From positions 1 through 33,618 of the forward strand of contig DHSB01000170.1 of the NCBI GenBank assembly GCA_002408385.1: DNA of 33,618 nt. The letters run 5' to 3'. Both the position numbers and the translations under genes were made by a program. Below are positions 9,532 through 17,472 of the stretch, in pieces. Source of the stretch: Myxococcales bacterium UBA5297 (lineage in GTDB: Bacteria; Myxococcota; Myxococcia; Myxococcales; UBA5297). The first letter of the stretch is position 1. Each line of letters opens with the position of its first letter. The notes beneath the pieces were generated by a model. The model saw nothing but the letters and a program-made list of their open reading frames with translations. It had not been told where the DNA came from and made no database searches.

Positions 9532-11496
9532 ATGCGCGCCACAACGAACACCACGAAGCCCGTCCTGCTGGTCGCCCTCGCACTGACCTTCAGCGCGCCC
9601 GCGCGCGCCGCGGACAACTGGAGCAACCCCGAGCCCGGTCTGAGGTACCTGCACCGCACCACCAGCGCACCGCTCTCCATCCACGCGCTCCTCGTGGACA
9701 TGTGCGACCCGTCCATCGACCTGCGCGCCACTCGCAGCGACGAGCGCCGGCAGACGCCGAGTCGCTGGGGCAGCAGCGTGGGCGCCCGCGCGGCGATCAA
9801 CGGCGACTTCTTCGGCTACACGACCTACGGCACCGTGGGACTCGCCATGGGCTCAGGCCAGCGTTGGACCGACACCGCCGACAACGCGTCCTGGGCGCTC
9901 TTCGCCGCCGGAAGAGACGGCAAGATCAGCATTCGCCCGGAATCCGAAAACCTCGGAACGACGCCGGAAGCCTGGATGCGCGAGATCGTCGGCGGCGACC
10001 CCAACTGCCTGGTGGGCGGAGTGCCGCAGTACGACACCGACAGCCACTACGCCGAGCGCCACCCGCGCAGCGCCGTGGGGATAAGCCGTGACGGCAAGAC
10101 CTTGATCCTCGCGGTCGTCGATGGGCGCTCGACCTCTTCGCGCGGGGTGACCACCCAGGAGCTCGGCCAGGTCCTGCTCGACCTGGGCGCCTGGGACGCG
10201 ATGAACTTCGACGGCGGCGGCTCGAGCGCCCTGTGGCTGGCGGCCCGAGGCGTCGTCAACCGTCCGAGCGACGGCTCCGAGCGCGTCGTCGCCAACCACC
10301 TCGGCGTGACGCGCCTGCAGATTCCCGAGAACGAGCCCTCGCGCTGCTGCAGCCCCGCGCCGGTCGCCGGCGCCACGGGCACCTTCGACGACGTGGCCGA
10401 CACCTACTGGGCCTTCCCGGTCATCGAGGCGGTCTACGCCGCCGGCGGAACCAACGGGTGCAGCGCCAACCCGCCCTACTACTGCCCGCTCTGCCGGACC
10501 ACGCGCGCGGCCGCGATCGCCATGCTCGTGCGGGTCGCCGGGATGCCGCAGGTCAATCCGGCCACGCCCACCTTCAGCGATGTGCCGCGAAGCCATGCCC
10601 TCTACCGCGAGATCGAGACCGCAGTCGCCCAGGGCATCACCGCCGGCTGCGGAGGAGGCCGGTTCTGCCCCGACGACCCGGCGCCGCGGTGGGCGGTCGC
10701 GATCTTCAGCGCCCGGGCCTTCGGGTTGCCGACCACGCCGCCGGCGAGCTCGCAGTTCTCCGACGTCCCGGTGAGCGATCCGGCCGCCGGCGCCATCCAC
10801 AGCCTGGTCGAGCACTGCGTGGTGTCGGGCTGCGCGCCGGGGCTCTTCTGCCCGGCCAAGACCACGACGCGCGCGGAGCTCGCGACGTTCGTCGCCCGCG
10901 CCGCCGGGCTCGTCTCCACGGGTTGCGAGACGCCGGATGCAGGGTTCCCTTTCGACGCAGGCCTGCCCTACGACGCCGGGCTGCCTTACGACGCCGGGCT
11001 GCCTTACGACGCGGGGCTGCCCTACGACGCGGGGCTGCCCTACGACGCCGGCCTGCCCTATGACGCCGGCCTGCCCTATGACGCCGGCCTGCCCTACGAC
11101 GCCGGCCTGCCCTACGACGCCGGCCTGCCCTACGACGCGGGGCTGCCTTATGACGCCGGCTGGTCTTACGACGCGGGCGTTTCCTACGACGCGGGCATTC
11201 CCAGCGACTCGGGCATCCCTGACGACGCCGGTATCTCCGAGGACGCGGGGAACGGGCGTGACGCGGGCCGTCCCCGCGACGCAGGCCTCGTCAACGACGC
11301 AGGAAGCGAAGACGCCGGGCTCGGCACCGACAGCGGAACAGGGCGGGGGGTCGAATCGGTGGCGGTCCCGACCGGTTGCGGCTGCGAGAGCACTCCCTCC
11401 GGTGCGATGCCGCTCCTTGCCGCGGCGCTTGCGCTCGCCTTCGTGCCGCGACGCCGTCGCGCCCTTGCGCAGGGCTTTTCTGGCGAACGCCCGTAG
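9532..11496 (+). CDS. Secreted phosphodiester glycosidase (NAGPA) with SLH repeats and MYXO-CTERM tail
   Basis: This 654-residue exported protein has four parts. (1) A signal peptide with cleavage near ARA/AD. (2) A phosphodiester-glycosidase (NAGPA-type) domain at about 45-265, with AAINGDFF, SAVGISRDGKTLILAVVDGR and WDAMNFDGGGSSALW. (3) Three S-layer-homology-like repeats at about 280-460 (FDDVADTYWAFPVIEAVYAAG, FSDVPRSHALYREIETAVAQG, FSDVPVSDPAAGAIHSLVEH), unusually cysteine-rich. (4) A linker with eleven perfect GLPYDA units (477-542), then irregular DAG units, ending in a MYXO-CTERM-like signal: Cys616-Gly-Cys618, a hydrophobic helix and an Arg cluster. In Myxococcota such tails are processed and anchor proteins at the cell surface. 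About eleven residues after the arginines are atypical. Likely function is cell-surface glycan modification. Confidence 0.9.
   Translation: MRATTNTTKPVLLVALALTFSAPARAADNWSNPEPGLRYLHRTTSAPLSIHALLVDMCDPSIDLRATRSDERRQTPSRWGSSVGARAAINGDFFGYTTYGTVGLAMGSGQRWTDTADNASWALFAAGRDGKISIRPESENLGTTPEAWMREIVGGDPNCLVGGVPQYDTDSHYAERHPRSAVGISRDGKTLILAVVDGRSTSSRGVTTQELGQVLLDLGAWDAMNFDGGGSSALWLAARGVVNRPSDGSERVVANHLGVTRLQIPENEPSRCCSPAPVAGATGTFDDVADTYWAFPVIEAVYAAGGTNGCSANPPYYCPLCRTTRAAAIAMLVRVAGMPQVNPATPTFSDVPRSHALYREIETAVAQGITAGCGGGRFCPDDPAPRWAVAIFSARAFGLPTTPPASSQFSDVPVSDPAAGAIHSLVEHCVVSGCAPGLFCPAKTTTRAELATFVARAAGLVSTGCETPDAGFPFDAGLPYDAGLPYDAGLPYDAGLPYDAGLPYDAGLPYDAGLPYDAGLPYDAGLPYDAGLPYDAGLPYDAGWSYDAGVSYDAGIPSDSGIPDDAGISEDAGNGRDAGRPRDAGLVNDAGSEDAGLGTDSGTGRGVESVAVPTGCGCESTPSGAMPLLAAALALAFVPRRRRALAQGFSGERP
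10960..11157 (+). repeat. 18-bp in-frame tandem repeat (11 GLPYDA units)
   Basis: Eleven consecutive 18-bp units encode Gly-Leu-Pro-Tyr-Asp-Ala without a single amino-acid change. The DNA units differ only at synonymous positions (GGC/GGG, CCC/CCT, TAC/TAT, GCC/GCG). Diverged units flank the array (GFPFDA before; GWSYDA, GVSYDA, GIPSDS after). Silent variation with an invariant peptide indicates selection on the protein repeat. Runs of adjacent near-identical units suggest recent copy-number change. Confidence 0.95.
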
Positions 11497-11530
11497 GCGT
11501 TTTCGACCGTCCGAGGGCGGCTTGTCCGGC

Positions 11531-11550
11531 CGCACCGTGGCAGCGGTGCG
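11531..11550. terminator. Candidate bidirectional terminator hairpin
   Basis: CGCACCG-TGGCAG-CGGTGCG forms a 7-bp perfect stem with a 6-base loop in the 60-bp gap between two convergent genes ending at 11496 and 11557. There is no clear T-tract on either side, so intrinsic termination would be weak. Position is the main support. Confidence 0.45.
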
Positions 11551-11556
11551 CGGGGG

Positions 11557-12627
11557 CTATTTCGAGAGGATTCGGTGGTGGCAGAGCGCGGTGCGCTTTG
11601 TCTCGTCGTCCCAAAGGTGCAGAGAGTTGCCCTTGCAGTGGCGCCACTGCTTGCAGCCGACGCAATCGCCGGTGCGCATCCACTCGCGCTTGCGGAAGGG
11701 CTCGAAGCGCTCCTCCCAGACCTTCTCGAAGTCGTCCTCGCGGATGTTCCCCTGCACGAGCGAGCGCGAGATGTTGGGGCAGGCCGAGATGGCCCCGTCG
11801 GCGAGGACCGAGCCGATGTTGATGCCCGCGCGGCAGAAGTACGGCTCGTCGCGCACCTGCCTGTCGAGCGCAGGAGGCAGGTAGCCCTCGCAGCTAAACT
11901 GCATCTGAAAGCCGCTGCCCCGGAGCGAGGCGCGCGTCTCGTCGATCCAGGAGAAGAGCCGGCGCATCTGCTCCTCGGAGAGGTGCAGCTCGGAATTCTG
12001 CTTTGCGCGGCCCTTGGGGAAGATGTTGAAGAGCCGCCAAGCCGGCACTCCCAGGGCGTGAAGCTGCTCGAGCACGCGCGGCAGCTCGTCGAGGTTGCGC
12101 GGGTTGACGCAGGTGACCACGTCGAAGAACGGCAGCCGCGCGGCGACGAGGCGGCGAATGCCAGCGACCGCGCGCTCGTAGGAGCCGGCGCGACCGCGCA
12201 GCCAGTCGTGTGACTCGGCGAGCCCGTCGAGGCTGACGGTGATGCTGGCCAGGCCCGCATCGACGACCTTGGCGACGTTCGCCTCGCTCAGCGCCCAGCC
12301 GTTGGAGACCATGCCCCAGGTCAGGCCGTTCTCCTTCAGCCCGCCAAGGATCCGCTCGAAATCGGGACAGCAGAACGGCTCGCCCCCGGTGACGACGAGG
12401 ACGAGCTGTCTGCGGTCGAAGTGCTGCGGCAGGTAGCGCAAGAAGGCGAGCCACTCCTCGGTGGTGAGCTCGTTCAGCCGCGTCTCGCGCCCGCAATCGC
12501 TGCCGCAGTGCAGGCAGTCGAGGTTGCAGCGCTGCGTGAGCTCCAGGAAGAGGTAGCGCAGCAGGTGCGCGGATGTTTCGAGGGAGCGATAGACCGGATG
12601 AAGCCATCCGCGCAGTTTTCCCTGCAC
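11557..12627 (-). CDS. Radical SAM/SPASM protein of an rSAM/lipoprotein system
   Basis: This 356-residue protein has a radical SAM core with the Cys34-x3-Cys38-x2-Cys41 motif (LTQRCNLDCLHCGSDC) that binds a [4Fe-4S] cluster and SAM, the GGEP motif (81-84), and a SPASM-type C-terminus. Candidate auxiliary-cluster cysteines are 246, 265, 283, 322, 325, 331 and 349. SPASM enzymes often modify peptides or protein side chains. The GTG start at 12627 is preceded by AAGGAG, which overlaps the end of the lipoprotein gene five bases upstream. The two are therefore one operon, and the lipoprotein is the obvious candidate substrate. The family I recall is the 'rSAM/lipoprotein system' enzyme (TIGR04133), best known from Bacteroidetes; this match should be checked. 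The modification is unknown. Confidence 0.9.
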   Translation of the reverse strand: MQGKLRGWLHPVYRSLETSAHLLRYLFLELTQRCNLDCLHCGSDCGRETRLNELTTEEWLAFLRYLPQHFDRRQLVLVVTGGEPFCCPDFERILGGLKENGLTWGMVSNGWALSEANVAKVVDAGLASITVSLDGLAESHDWLRGRAGSYERAVAGIRRLVAARLPFFDVVTCVNPRNLDELPRVLEQLHALGVPAWRLFNIFPKGRAKQNSELHLSEEQMRRLFSWIDETRASLRGSGFQMQFSCEGYLPPALDRQVRDEPYFCRAGINIGSVLADGAISACPNISRSLVQGNIREDDFEKVWEERFEPFRKREWMRTGDCVGCKQWRHCKGNSLHLWDDETKRTALCHHRILSK

Positions 12628-12632
12628 CTTGC

Positions 12633-12992
12633 CTACTCCTTGTCCATCAGCACCGTGATGGTGGCCGAATCGGGGCTGAAGGGGATCTCGGTCTTCGCGT
12701 ACAGACCGCCGTTCTCTTCGCCGTCGACGTCCTCGGCGGTGAGCGTCGCGCAGTCCTGGTTGTACTCGACCATGAAGGACCCGTCGGTGCTGCTGTAGGT
12801 CTCGGACTCGAGCGTGCCGTCGGCGAGCACGCAGCCGATCTTGATGCCGCCGATGCCGGCGTGCGTCGTGCGATCGACGACGTTGCCGCTCTTGCTGAAG
12901 CCGTATTCGTACGGCACTCCGTAGCAGGCGGCGATTACTACGGGGATTCCAGCGGTCATCAGCTTCAGAAGGGCGCGAGTGAGGTGCTTCAT
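12633..12992 (-). CDS. Small putative lipoprotein partnered with radical SAM enzyme
   Basis: This 119-residue protein has a signal peptide ending in lipobox IAAC (lipidated Cys23), followed by YGVPYEYG. A compact beta-sandwich-like domain resembling a carboxypeptidase-regulatory/transthyretin fold comes next (GNVVDRTTHAGIGGIKIGCV, YSSTDGSFMVEY). The segment DVDGEENGGLYAKTEIPF matches my memory of lipoproteins paired with radical SAM enzymes (TIGR04134). The only other cysteines are 54 and 81, possible modification or disulfide sites. The ATG at 12992 has an AAAGGAG Shine-Dalgarno seven bases upstream; the longer open frame upstream of it is not supported. The radical SAM gene follows after five bases. 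Export and lipidation follow from the signal sequence; modification is an inference. Confidence 0.85.
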   Translation of the reverse strand: MKHLTRALLKLMTAGIPVVIAACYGVPYEYGFSKSGNVVDRTTHAGIGGIKIGCVLADGTLESETYSSTDGSFMVEYNQDCATLTAEDVDGEENGGLYAKTEIPFSPDSATITVLMDKE

Positions 12993-13338
12993 CGAGAGCT
13001 CCTTTGTCGTGTGACGGGCGCTCGACAGCAAACATCGCGCCGGCAAAAGCAGTCAAGCAACCCCTCGAAAACACGGCCTGAGAAAGGGTAGCGCTGCCAG
13101 CAGGCCTGATCCGCATGTCACGAGCGCGCGGTCGAGGCCCGGGCGGGCAGCCGGGCGCTGCCCGCCGTGGTCGCGGCCGAGCGGTCATTCGCCCGCCAAG
13201 GGCCCGAGGCGACTTGCCCGCGCCCGTCGCGGCTGCAGCCAGCGCCCGCTCCCGGGGTTCGCGGCTAGAATCCACGCCCTTTCACGAGCTCGGCAATCAA
13301 ACGGATGCCTCGCGCGTAGTCGTGGAGGAGGTTGACCC
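12993..13338. promoter_or_regulatory. Divergent intergenic region upstream of lipoprotein and EI24-like genes
   Basis: This 346-bp gap separates two divergent genes, so it should hold at least two promoters. About 13025-13080 is clearly richer in A/T than its surroundings. It contains TTGACT on the minus strand (13051-13056), a plausible -35 for the lipoprotein operon, but no good -10 was found at 17 bp. On the other side, GGAGGAGG at 13324-13331 is the ribosome binding site of the gene at 13339. No coding frame is convincing in the remainder. Confidence 0.35.
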
Positions 13339-14157
13339 TTGCCCATCCCAGACCTGCGCCGTGCGGGCCCGCTCGATTTGTTCCGGGGTTTCGCCATCCC
13401 CTTCCGCGGGCTGCGCCTCGTCTTCTCGACCTCGAAGCTGATGCTGCTGACCCTGAGCGTCGCGGCGGTGACCTTCCTTTCGCTGATCGGGGTGCTGGTG
13501 GCGCTCTGGCACCTCGCGCCCGACCTGGTCGCCACCTTCTGGAAGGAGCCTGAAGCCTGGTACGCGCTCGCGGCCCACAAGCTGCTGGTCGCCCTGGTCT
13601 ACGGGCTGCTCTTCATCATCGGCGCCAACGTCGTGCCGCCCCTGCTCGTCGCGCCGCTGATGGACCCGCTCTCTGTCCAGGCCGAGAAGGCGCTCGGGGT
13701 TGCGGTGAGCGAGGACGGAAGCTTTGGCCGCCTTCTCAAAGAGACCGTGCGCGCCATCGCCAACGGGCTGGTCAGGCTCCTCGTGCTGCTCGTTGGTCAG
13801 GCGGCCCTCCTGCCGCTTTTGCTGATACCGGTCGCGGGCGGGCCTCTGTGGACGGGGCTGAGCTGGTGCTGGACCGCAGTCTGGGTGACCGTCTCGTACC
13901 TGGACATTCCGATGGCGCGCCACCTCTACGGCTTCGACCACGAGATCCACGTGCTCAAGAAGCGCCTGCCCCTGTGCCTGGGGTTCGGCGCGGCGATTGC
14001 GCTGATGCTCTGGATCCCGCTGCTCAATTCCTTCTTCGTCCCCGCGGCGGTCGTCTCCGCGACGGTGCTCTTCCGAGGCCTCGTCGCCGCCGGGACGCTG
14101 CCTCCTCCGGCCTCTTCGTCGGCCGAGCCTCAGGGGCCGGTAACGGGCTCGAGATGA
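13339..14157 (+). CDS. EI24/CysZ-like integral membrane protein
   Basis: This 272-residue hydrophobic protein resembles the EI24/CysZ family, whose E. coli member CysZ is linked to sulfate uptake. A cytoplasmic lead-in (LDLFRGFAIPFRGLRLVF) precedes helices LMLLTLSVAAVTFLSLIGVL and LVALVYGLLFIIGANVVPPL. The family-like loop PLLVAPLMDPLSVQAEKALG, further helices near 145-185 and 215-255, and a polar Pro/Ser-rich tail follow. The start is TTG at 13339, chosen because GGAGGAGG ends seven bases upstream and no ATG or GTG fits. The substrate cannot be deduced; no sulfate-assimilation genes are nearby. Confidence 0.8.
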   Translation: MPIPDLRRAGPLDLFRGFAIPFRGLRLVFSTSKLMLLTLSVAAVTFLSLIGVLVALWHLAPDLVATFWKEPEAWYALAAHKLLVALVYGLLFIIGANVVPPLLVAPLMDPLSVQAEKALGVAVSEDGSFGRLLKETVRAIANGLVRLLVLLVGQAALLPLLLIPVAGGPLWTGLSWCWTAVWVTVSYLDIPMARHLYGFDHEIHVLKKRLPLCLGFGAAIALMLWIPLLNSFFVPAAVVSATVLFRGLVAAGTLPPPASSSAEPQGPVTGSR

Positions 14158-14332
14158 GCGGGAGAGACTCGCGACGACTCTCGGATCCGCCAGCACGAAG
14201 GCTGGGGCTCCGGCCCTCTCAACCCCCTGTCAGCTCGAGGTCACGGCCGGGCGAGGCCCCGGTGCAGAGCTCGGGGAGAACGGGGCTCGGGGCGAGCCGA
14301 ACTGAACCGGCGGGCCGAGAGGGGTTTCGCTG

Positions 14333-15457
14333 TCAGCGGCACTCGTAGCGCTGGTAGCTGACGCCGGACTCGCCGCGAAACGCGAAAAGGAGCCCGCCTT
14401 CGTCGAGGACGACGAGGTCGCGGAAGGTCTCCTCCGGCATGGAGCTGACCGGCAAGTCGGCGCTTCCCCACGGCTGGCCGTCGGCGGGTGACAGGCAGAG
14501 CACGCGGATGGAGGGCCTCGGCTCGTCTTCGGGGCCCGCGGCGCCAAGCTCGAGGAGGAGGCCAAGGTAGATGTTGCCGCGCAGGTCGGTGTCGAGCAGC
14601 ACGATGCCGGGGGTCGGCGCGCCCATTCGCAGCTCGCGCGTGAAGCGATGCTCTAGCGAAGGCCGCTCCACCGAGTTGACGTAGACCCGGCCCGAGAGCA
14701 CCTCGACGATGCCGGCATTGAGGAAGGACTGGCCGTCGCGCGAGGGTCGGCCGGGCACTTCGGGGCGCTCTTCGTCGACGTTGCCTTCGGTGTCGCCGAT
14801 GCGGACGAGATCTCCGTGTTCGCGCTCGACGTAGACATCGGTGCCGTCGACGAACACGCCGGTGACGCCGCCGCCCTCTTCGATGCCCCGGCCTTCGACC
14901 GGCAGCTCGCCGAGGAGACGGCCGTCGGGTCCGATGACAGCGACGGTCTTGTCGACGAGCCGATCGAGGACCAAGGCGTTGCCCTCGGGTCCCAGCGCGA
15001 GATCCTGTGGCGCCTGCTGGGTGGTCAGGAACGAGTCGAGCGGTTTGCCGTCCTTGTCGTAGCGCGCGATGCGCCCGTTGACCTGATCGAGCACGAAGCT
15101 GCGGCCCAGCGCATCGGTCGCGAAGCTCATCGGCGCCTCGGGGTTGCCCTCCGAAGGGCGCGTGCGTCCAAGCTCGTTCGGGCCCGAGCCCCAAGCCGCG
15201 CGGACGGCGACTCGCGAGGCTTCAGACGCGTCACCGGCGTCGGCGCCCGGGGAGGAATGCGCAGAGCGCGACCGCGCCACACTGCTCCCACTTTGGTCTC
15301 CGGGGCGCGTTTCGCGCGAGGGCGTGACCTCTTCGGCGCTCGACCGAAAGAGCGTGTCCTCATCGTCCGACGTGAGATAGACGGCGAGCGAAGTCGCGAT
15401 CCCCAAAGCGAGGAGCGTGAGGGCCACGGTCCTTTTCCGACGCGAGTTCGCTGACAT
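14333..15457 (-). CDS. Membrane-anchored beta-propeller-like (NHL-like) protein
   Basis: This 374-residue protein begins MSANSRRKRTVALTLLALGI, a single N-terminal anchor or uncleaved signal. A Ser/Ala-rich low-complexity stretch (about 35-90) leads into repeated beta-rich blades. Patterns such as FVLDQVNGRIARYDKDGKPL, QDLALGPEGNALVLDRLVDK and TVAVIGPDGRLLGELPVEG are typical of NHL or six-bladed propellers. Later blades continue (GRVYVNSVERP, GNIYLGLLLELG, FRDLVVLDEGGLLFAFRG). The ATG at 15457 has an AGGAG Shine-Dalgarno nine bases upstream. It is transcribed convergently with the EI24-like gene. No catalytic motif is visible; a scaffold or sensor role outside the membrane is only a guess. Confidence 0.75.
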   Translation of the reverse strand: MSANSRRKRTVALTLLALGIATSLAVYLTSDDEDTLFRSSAEEVTPSRETRPGDQSGSSVARSRSAHSSPGADAGDASEASRVAVRAAWGSGPNELGRTRPSEGNPEAPMSFATDALGRSFVLDQVNGRIARYDKDGKPLDSFLTTQQAPQDLALGPEGNALVLDRLVDKTVAVIGPDGRLLGELPVEGRGIEEGGGVTGVFVDGTDVYVEREHGDLVRIGDTEGNVDEERPEVPGRPSRDGQSFLNAGIVEVLSGRVYVNSVERPSLEHRFTRELRMGAPTPGIVLLDTDLRGNIYLGLLLELGAAGPEDEPRPSIRVLCLSPADGQPWGSADLPVSSMPEETFRDLVVLDEGGLLFAFRGESGVSYQRYECR

Positions 15458-15571
15458 CGCCGAAGCTCCTGTTGGGCGCCTGCTTTCGTTCCGCAAACGT
15501 GAGGAGCACTCTAACCGAAGGGCGCTGGGGGCTGCTGAAGGGCCCGCGGTAGCAATGGACGGCGGATAGCG

Positions 15572-15693
15572 ATGGAGGGCGGAACTCCTGCTCCGCCGCG
15601 CCCAGAAAGCCGCCCACACCCGAAGGATGGAGGGCGGAGCTCCAGCTCCGCCTCGCCACCGCACGACGACGAAACTGGAGCTTCATCCTCCAT
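15572..15693. repeat. ATGGAGG/CCTCCAT hairpin element (second copy)
   Basis: One and a half copies of the family at 6711-6763. ATGGAGGGCGGAACTCCTGC at 15572 is followed by a fuller unit from 15627 with hairpin GGCGGAGCTCCAGCTCCGCC (15633-15652), a spacer, GGAGCTTCATCCTCCAT, and an end at 15693. It lies upstream of the beta-propeller gene. Confidence 0.8.
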
Positions 15694-15744
15694 TCCGATT
15701 GGAAGATTTGGCTGCCTCGCCTTATCGCAGCCGATGGATGGATG

Positions 15745-15834
15745 GAATGCGGAGTCGGGCCCTTCGGCCTCGCAAGCTCGTCCGACGCTCGGGCTGACCG
15801 GTTCCCGTTCGAAGGATTCCTCGACACCTCTTCA
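15745..15834 (-). repeat. Dispersed element (copy E)
   Basis: The minus strand reads TGAAGAGGTGTCGAGGAATC from 15834, then TTCGAACGGGAACCGGTC, CCGAGCG and GAGCTTGCGAGGCCGAAGGG. Unlike copies A, B, F, G, I and K, no recognised gene ends at this TGA. The nearest same-strand gene (the TPR protein) stops 270 bp upstream. Confidence 0.7.
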
Positions 15835-16103
15835 GCCGCGCTTGTGCTCCTTCGGGCAACTTTTGGAGGCCGGATCGGCCTGGGAAGGGCCTGGCTGTCC
15901 CGTAGAGCTTTTGGTTGCCGGCCTTGGGGACGGAGCCCCTGGGGCCGCTCCAGGCCCTGCAGGGGGCATTCCCTGGGCTTCTTTTCTTCCGGCCAACCTT
16001 GCGCTTTTACCGCGCTTTTCGCCCGGCCTCGGACCGCCGGGACGCGAAAGCCCTCGCGCCGGCGACCGGACACGAGGGCCTTCCTGCCGGGGCGCTGTGG
16101 TGC
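15835..16103. other. Intergenic stretch without recognised gene
   Basis: This stretch lies between element copy E and the TPR gene stop. It contains palindromic GC-rich stretches (for example around GGAGCCCCTGGGGCCGCTCC near 15932-15951). One minus-strand frame stays open to the TGA of copy E, but its codon use lacks the third-position G/C bias of neighbouring genes. No gene is called. Confidence 0.4.
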
Positions 16104-16721
16104 CTACCCCTCGGCGACGCCCTTGATCGCGAAAGGCACAGGCGCCTTGCCCGAAGTGGCCGCGGCCTCGATCTCTGCGCGTTCGGCGAGCTCGGCATCG
16201 CCCGCCTTCCTCGCGAGGGCCGCGGTGAGCACCCAGGCCTCGTGGTGGAGCGGATCGAGCGTGGTGACCGCGACGAGCAGCCGCATCGCCTCGTCGAGCT
16301 CTCCGGCGTGCAGGTGGTGGCGTGCCATCGCCACATGGCAGCCGGTGTCCGCCTCGCCCGAGCGCACGAGCAGCTCGTAGAGCCGCGGGGTCGACTCGTC
16401 GCCGGGGTCGCGCTCGGGCGCGACGAGCGAGGCGCGGATGCGGTTGGTCACGATGTCGAACGAGCGGTGGAAGGGCACCGCGAGCGGGTCGAGCTCGATT
16501 GCCTTCTCGATGTGCGAAAGCGCCATGGGCAGGTCTCCAAGGTTGTCGAGGGTGATGCCGAGCAGCCAGTGGACATGCGCCGAGCGAATGGATGCGCGCT
16601 GGATGTCGACCTCGACCTCCAGCAACAAGTCACGCGCCTTCTCGTAGTCCCTGGCGTCCATGAGGTCCTGCGCTTCGCTCAAGCCGCCCAGAATCCTCAG
16701 CATCGGTCGCGTCCTTCTCAT
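16104..16721 (-). CDS. TPR-repeat protein
   Basis: This 205-residue soluble protein is made of helical repeats. A clear tetratricopeptide unit lies at about 50-83 (LLGITLDNLGDLPMALSHIEKAIELDP), preceded by a degenerate one (AQDLMDARDYEKARDLLLEV). Two more follow (ARHHLHAGELDEAMRLLVAVTTLDP, ALARKAGDAELAERAEIEAA). Such proteins act as binding platforms; the partner is unknown. The ATG at 16721 is preferred because GAGGAG lies nine bases upstream; another ATG is at 16703. The long upstream extension of the open frame is Arg/Gly-rich and not convincing. No signal peptide is seen, so it is probably cytoplasmic. Confidence 0.8.
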   Translation of the reverse strand: MRRTRPMLRILGGLSEAQDLMDARDYEKARDLLLEVEVDIQRASIRSAHVHWLLGITLDNLGDLPMALSHIEKAIELDPLAVPFHRSFDIVTNRIRASLVAPERDPGDESTPRLYELLVRSGEADTGCHVAMARHHLHAGELDEAMRLLVAVTTLDPLHHEAWVLTAALARKAGDAELAERAEIEAAATSGKAPVPFAIKGVAEG

Positions 16722-17472
16722 TCGCTGCTTCTCCTCGGTTGGTTCCTGCCCGTCCAGACGCCGCGTTCGGCCCCTGTCTGACAGCGCCCGCTCTCGCCCG
16801 CGACCCCGGCGCCGCCGCCCCTCGACCCCTTCGCAACGTGGCGAGCATACCCCCGGACACGGACACAAAAGCTCGCTCAACCTGGCTGCAGCCAAAGCGC
16901 AAGCAACAGCAGGGATGCACCGCCGCGCCAGACGCGCCACGAGCCTCTTCGAGCAATTTGGACGGGCCACCGGCCGTGCCACGAGCAGAGCCCGAGTTTC
17001 GCCCGCAACCCAGGCCATCGGTCGCCGGTTGGTCGAGGCGCGTGGCAATGCACTTTTCGAGGGATTGGGCCGCTATGCGAGCGATCCCGGCGGCCGACAG
17101 AAAGGCCGGAACTCCACAATCGTGCTGCCGGGCAACGAGTTCCAAAGTCGGTAGTCCAGGGCAGGCTGAGGCGCCTCGCGTCAAAGTCGAGGAACGGTCG
17201 TGAGGCCCTCGCGGCGAGTCGCCGCGAACCCCAAACCGACCGCGAAATCGAGCCTGGCCTCAACTGCCCGGGCTTCGCGTGGTTGCCGGCTCATCACGTG
17301 GACCTGCACGAGCCCTGGCGCGCCCCGGCACCTTTTCGAGCGTCGCCTGTCAGAAGCGAGGCCGAAGCCGCGTCCGTGCTGGCAGGTAGCCTGAAGGCCC
17401 ACGCAGCCTGAACGACCTCGAAGCATCGGACCAAGCTCCTGAACGTTGGTTCCATTCAGTCGGGAGGAAGCG
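16722..17472. other. 750-bp gap with no recognised gene
   Basis: This is one of the longest gene-free stretches in the window. Several frames stay open on both strands, as expected at this GC content. None combines a ribosome binding site, normal third-position bias and recognisable protein patterns. It separates divergent genes (TPR on minus, small gene on plus) and so should carry promoters. Parts (about 16850-17120) are less GC-rich than average. A non-coding RNA or a decayed gene cannot be excluded. Confidence 0.4.

Noticed and set aside
11348..11380. tRNA T-loop-like sequence (GGTCGAATCGG)
   Set aside because: It lies inside the coding sequence of the surface protein and no cloverleaf can be formed around it.
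9853..11535. Long minus-strand open frame (560 codons) opposite the NAGPA/SLH gene
   Set aside because: It is the antisense shadow of a high-GC gene. Its valine/glycine repeats (GVVGQAGVVGQ-like) are the reverse of the GLPYDA array, and it has no family features.
15835..16103. A minus-strand frame continuing from the TPR gene region to the TGA of element copy E (ending SCPKEHKRG), which could be a frameshifted C-terminal tail
   Set aside because: It needs a one-base shift at the GGGG before the TPR stop. The codons lack the third-position G/C bias of real genes here, and the TPR protein already ends sensibly.
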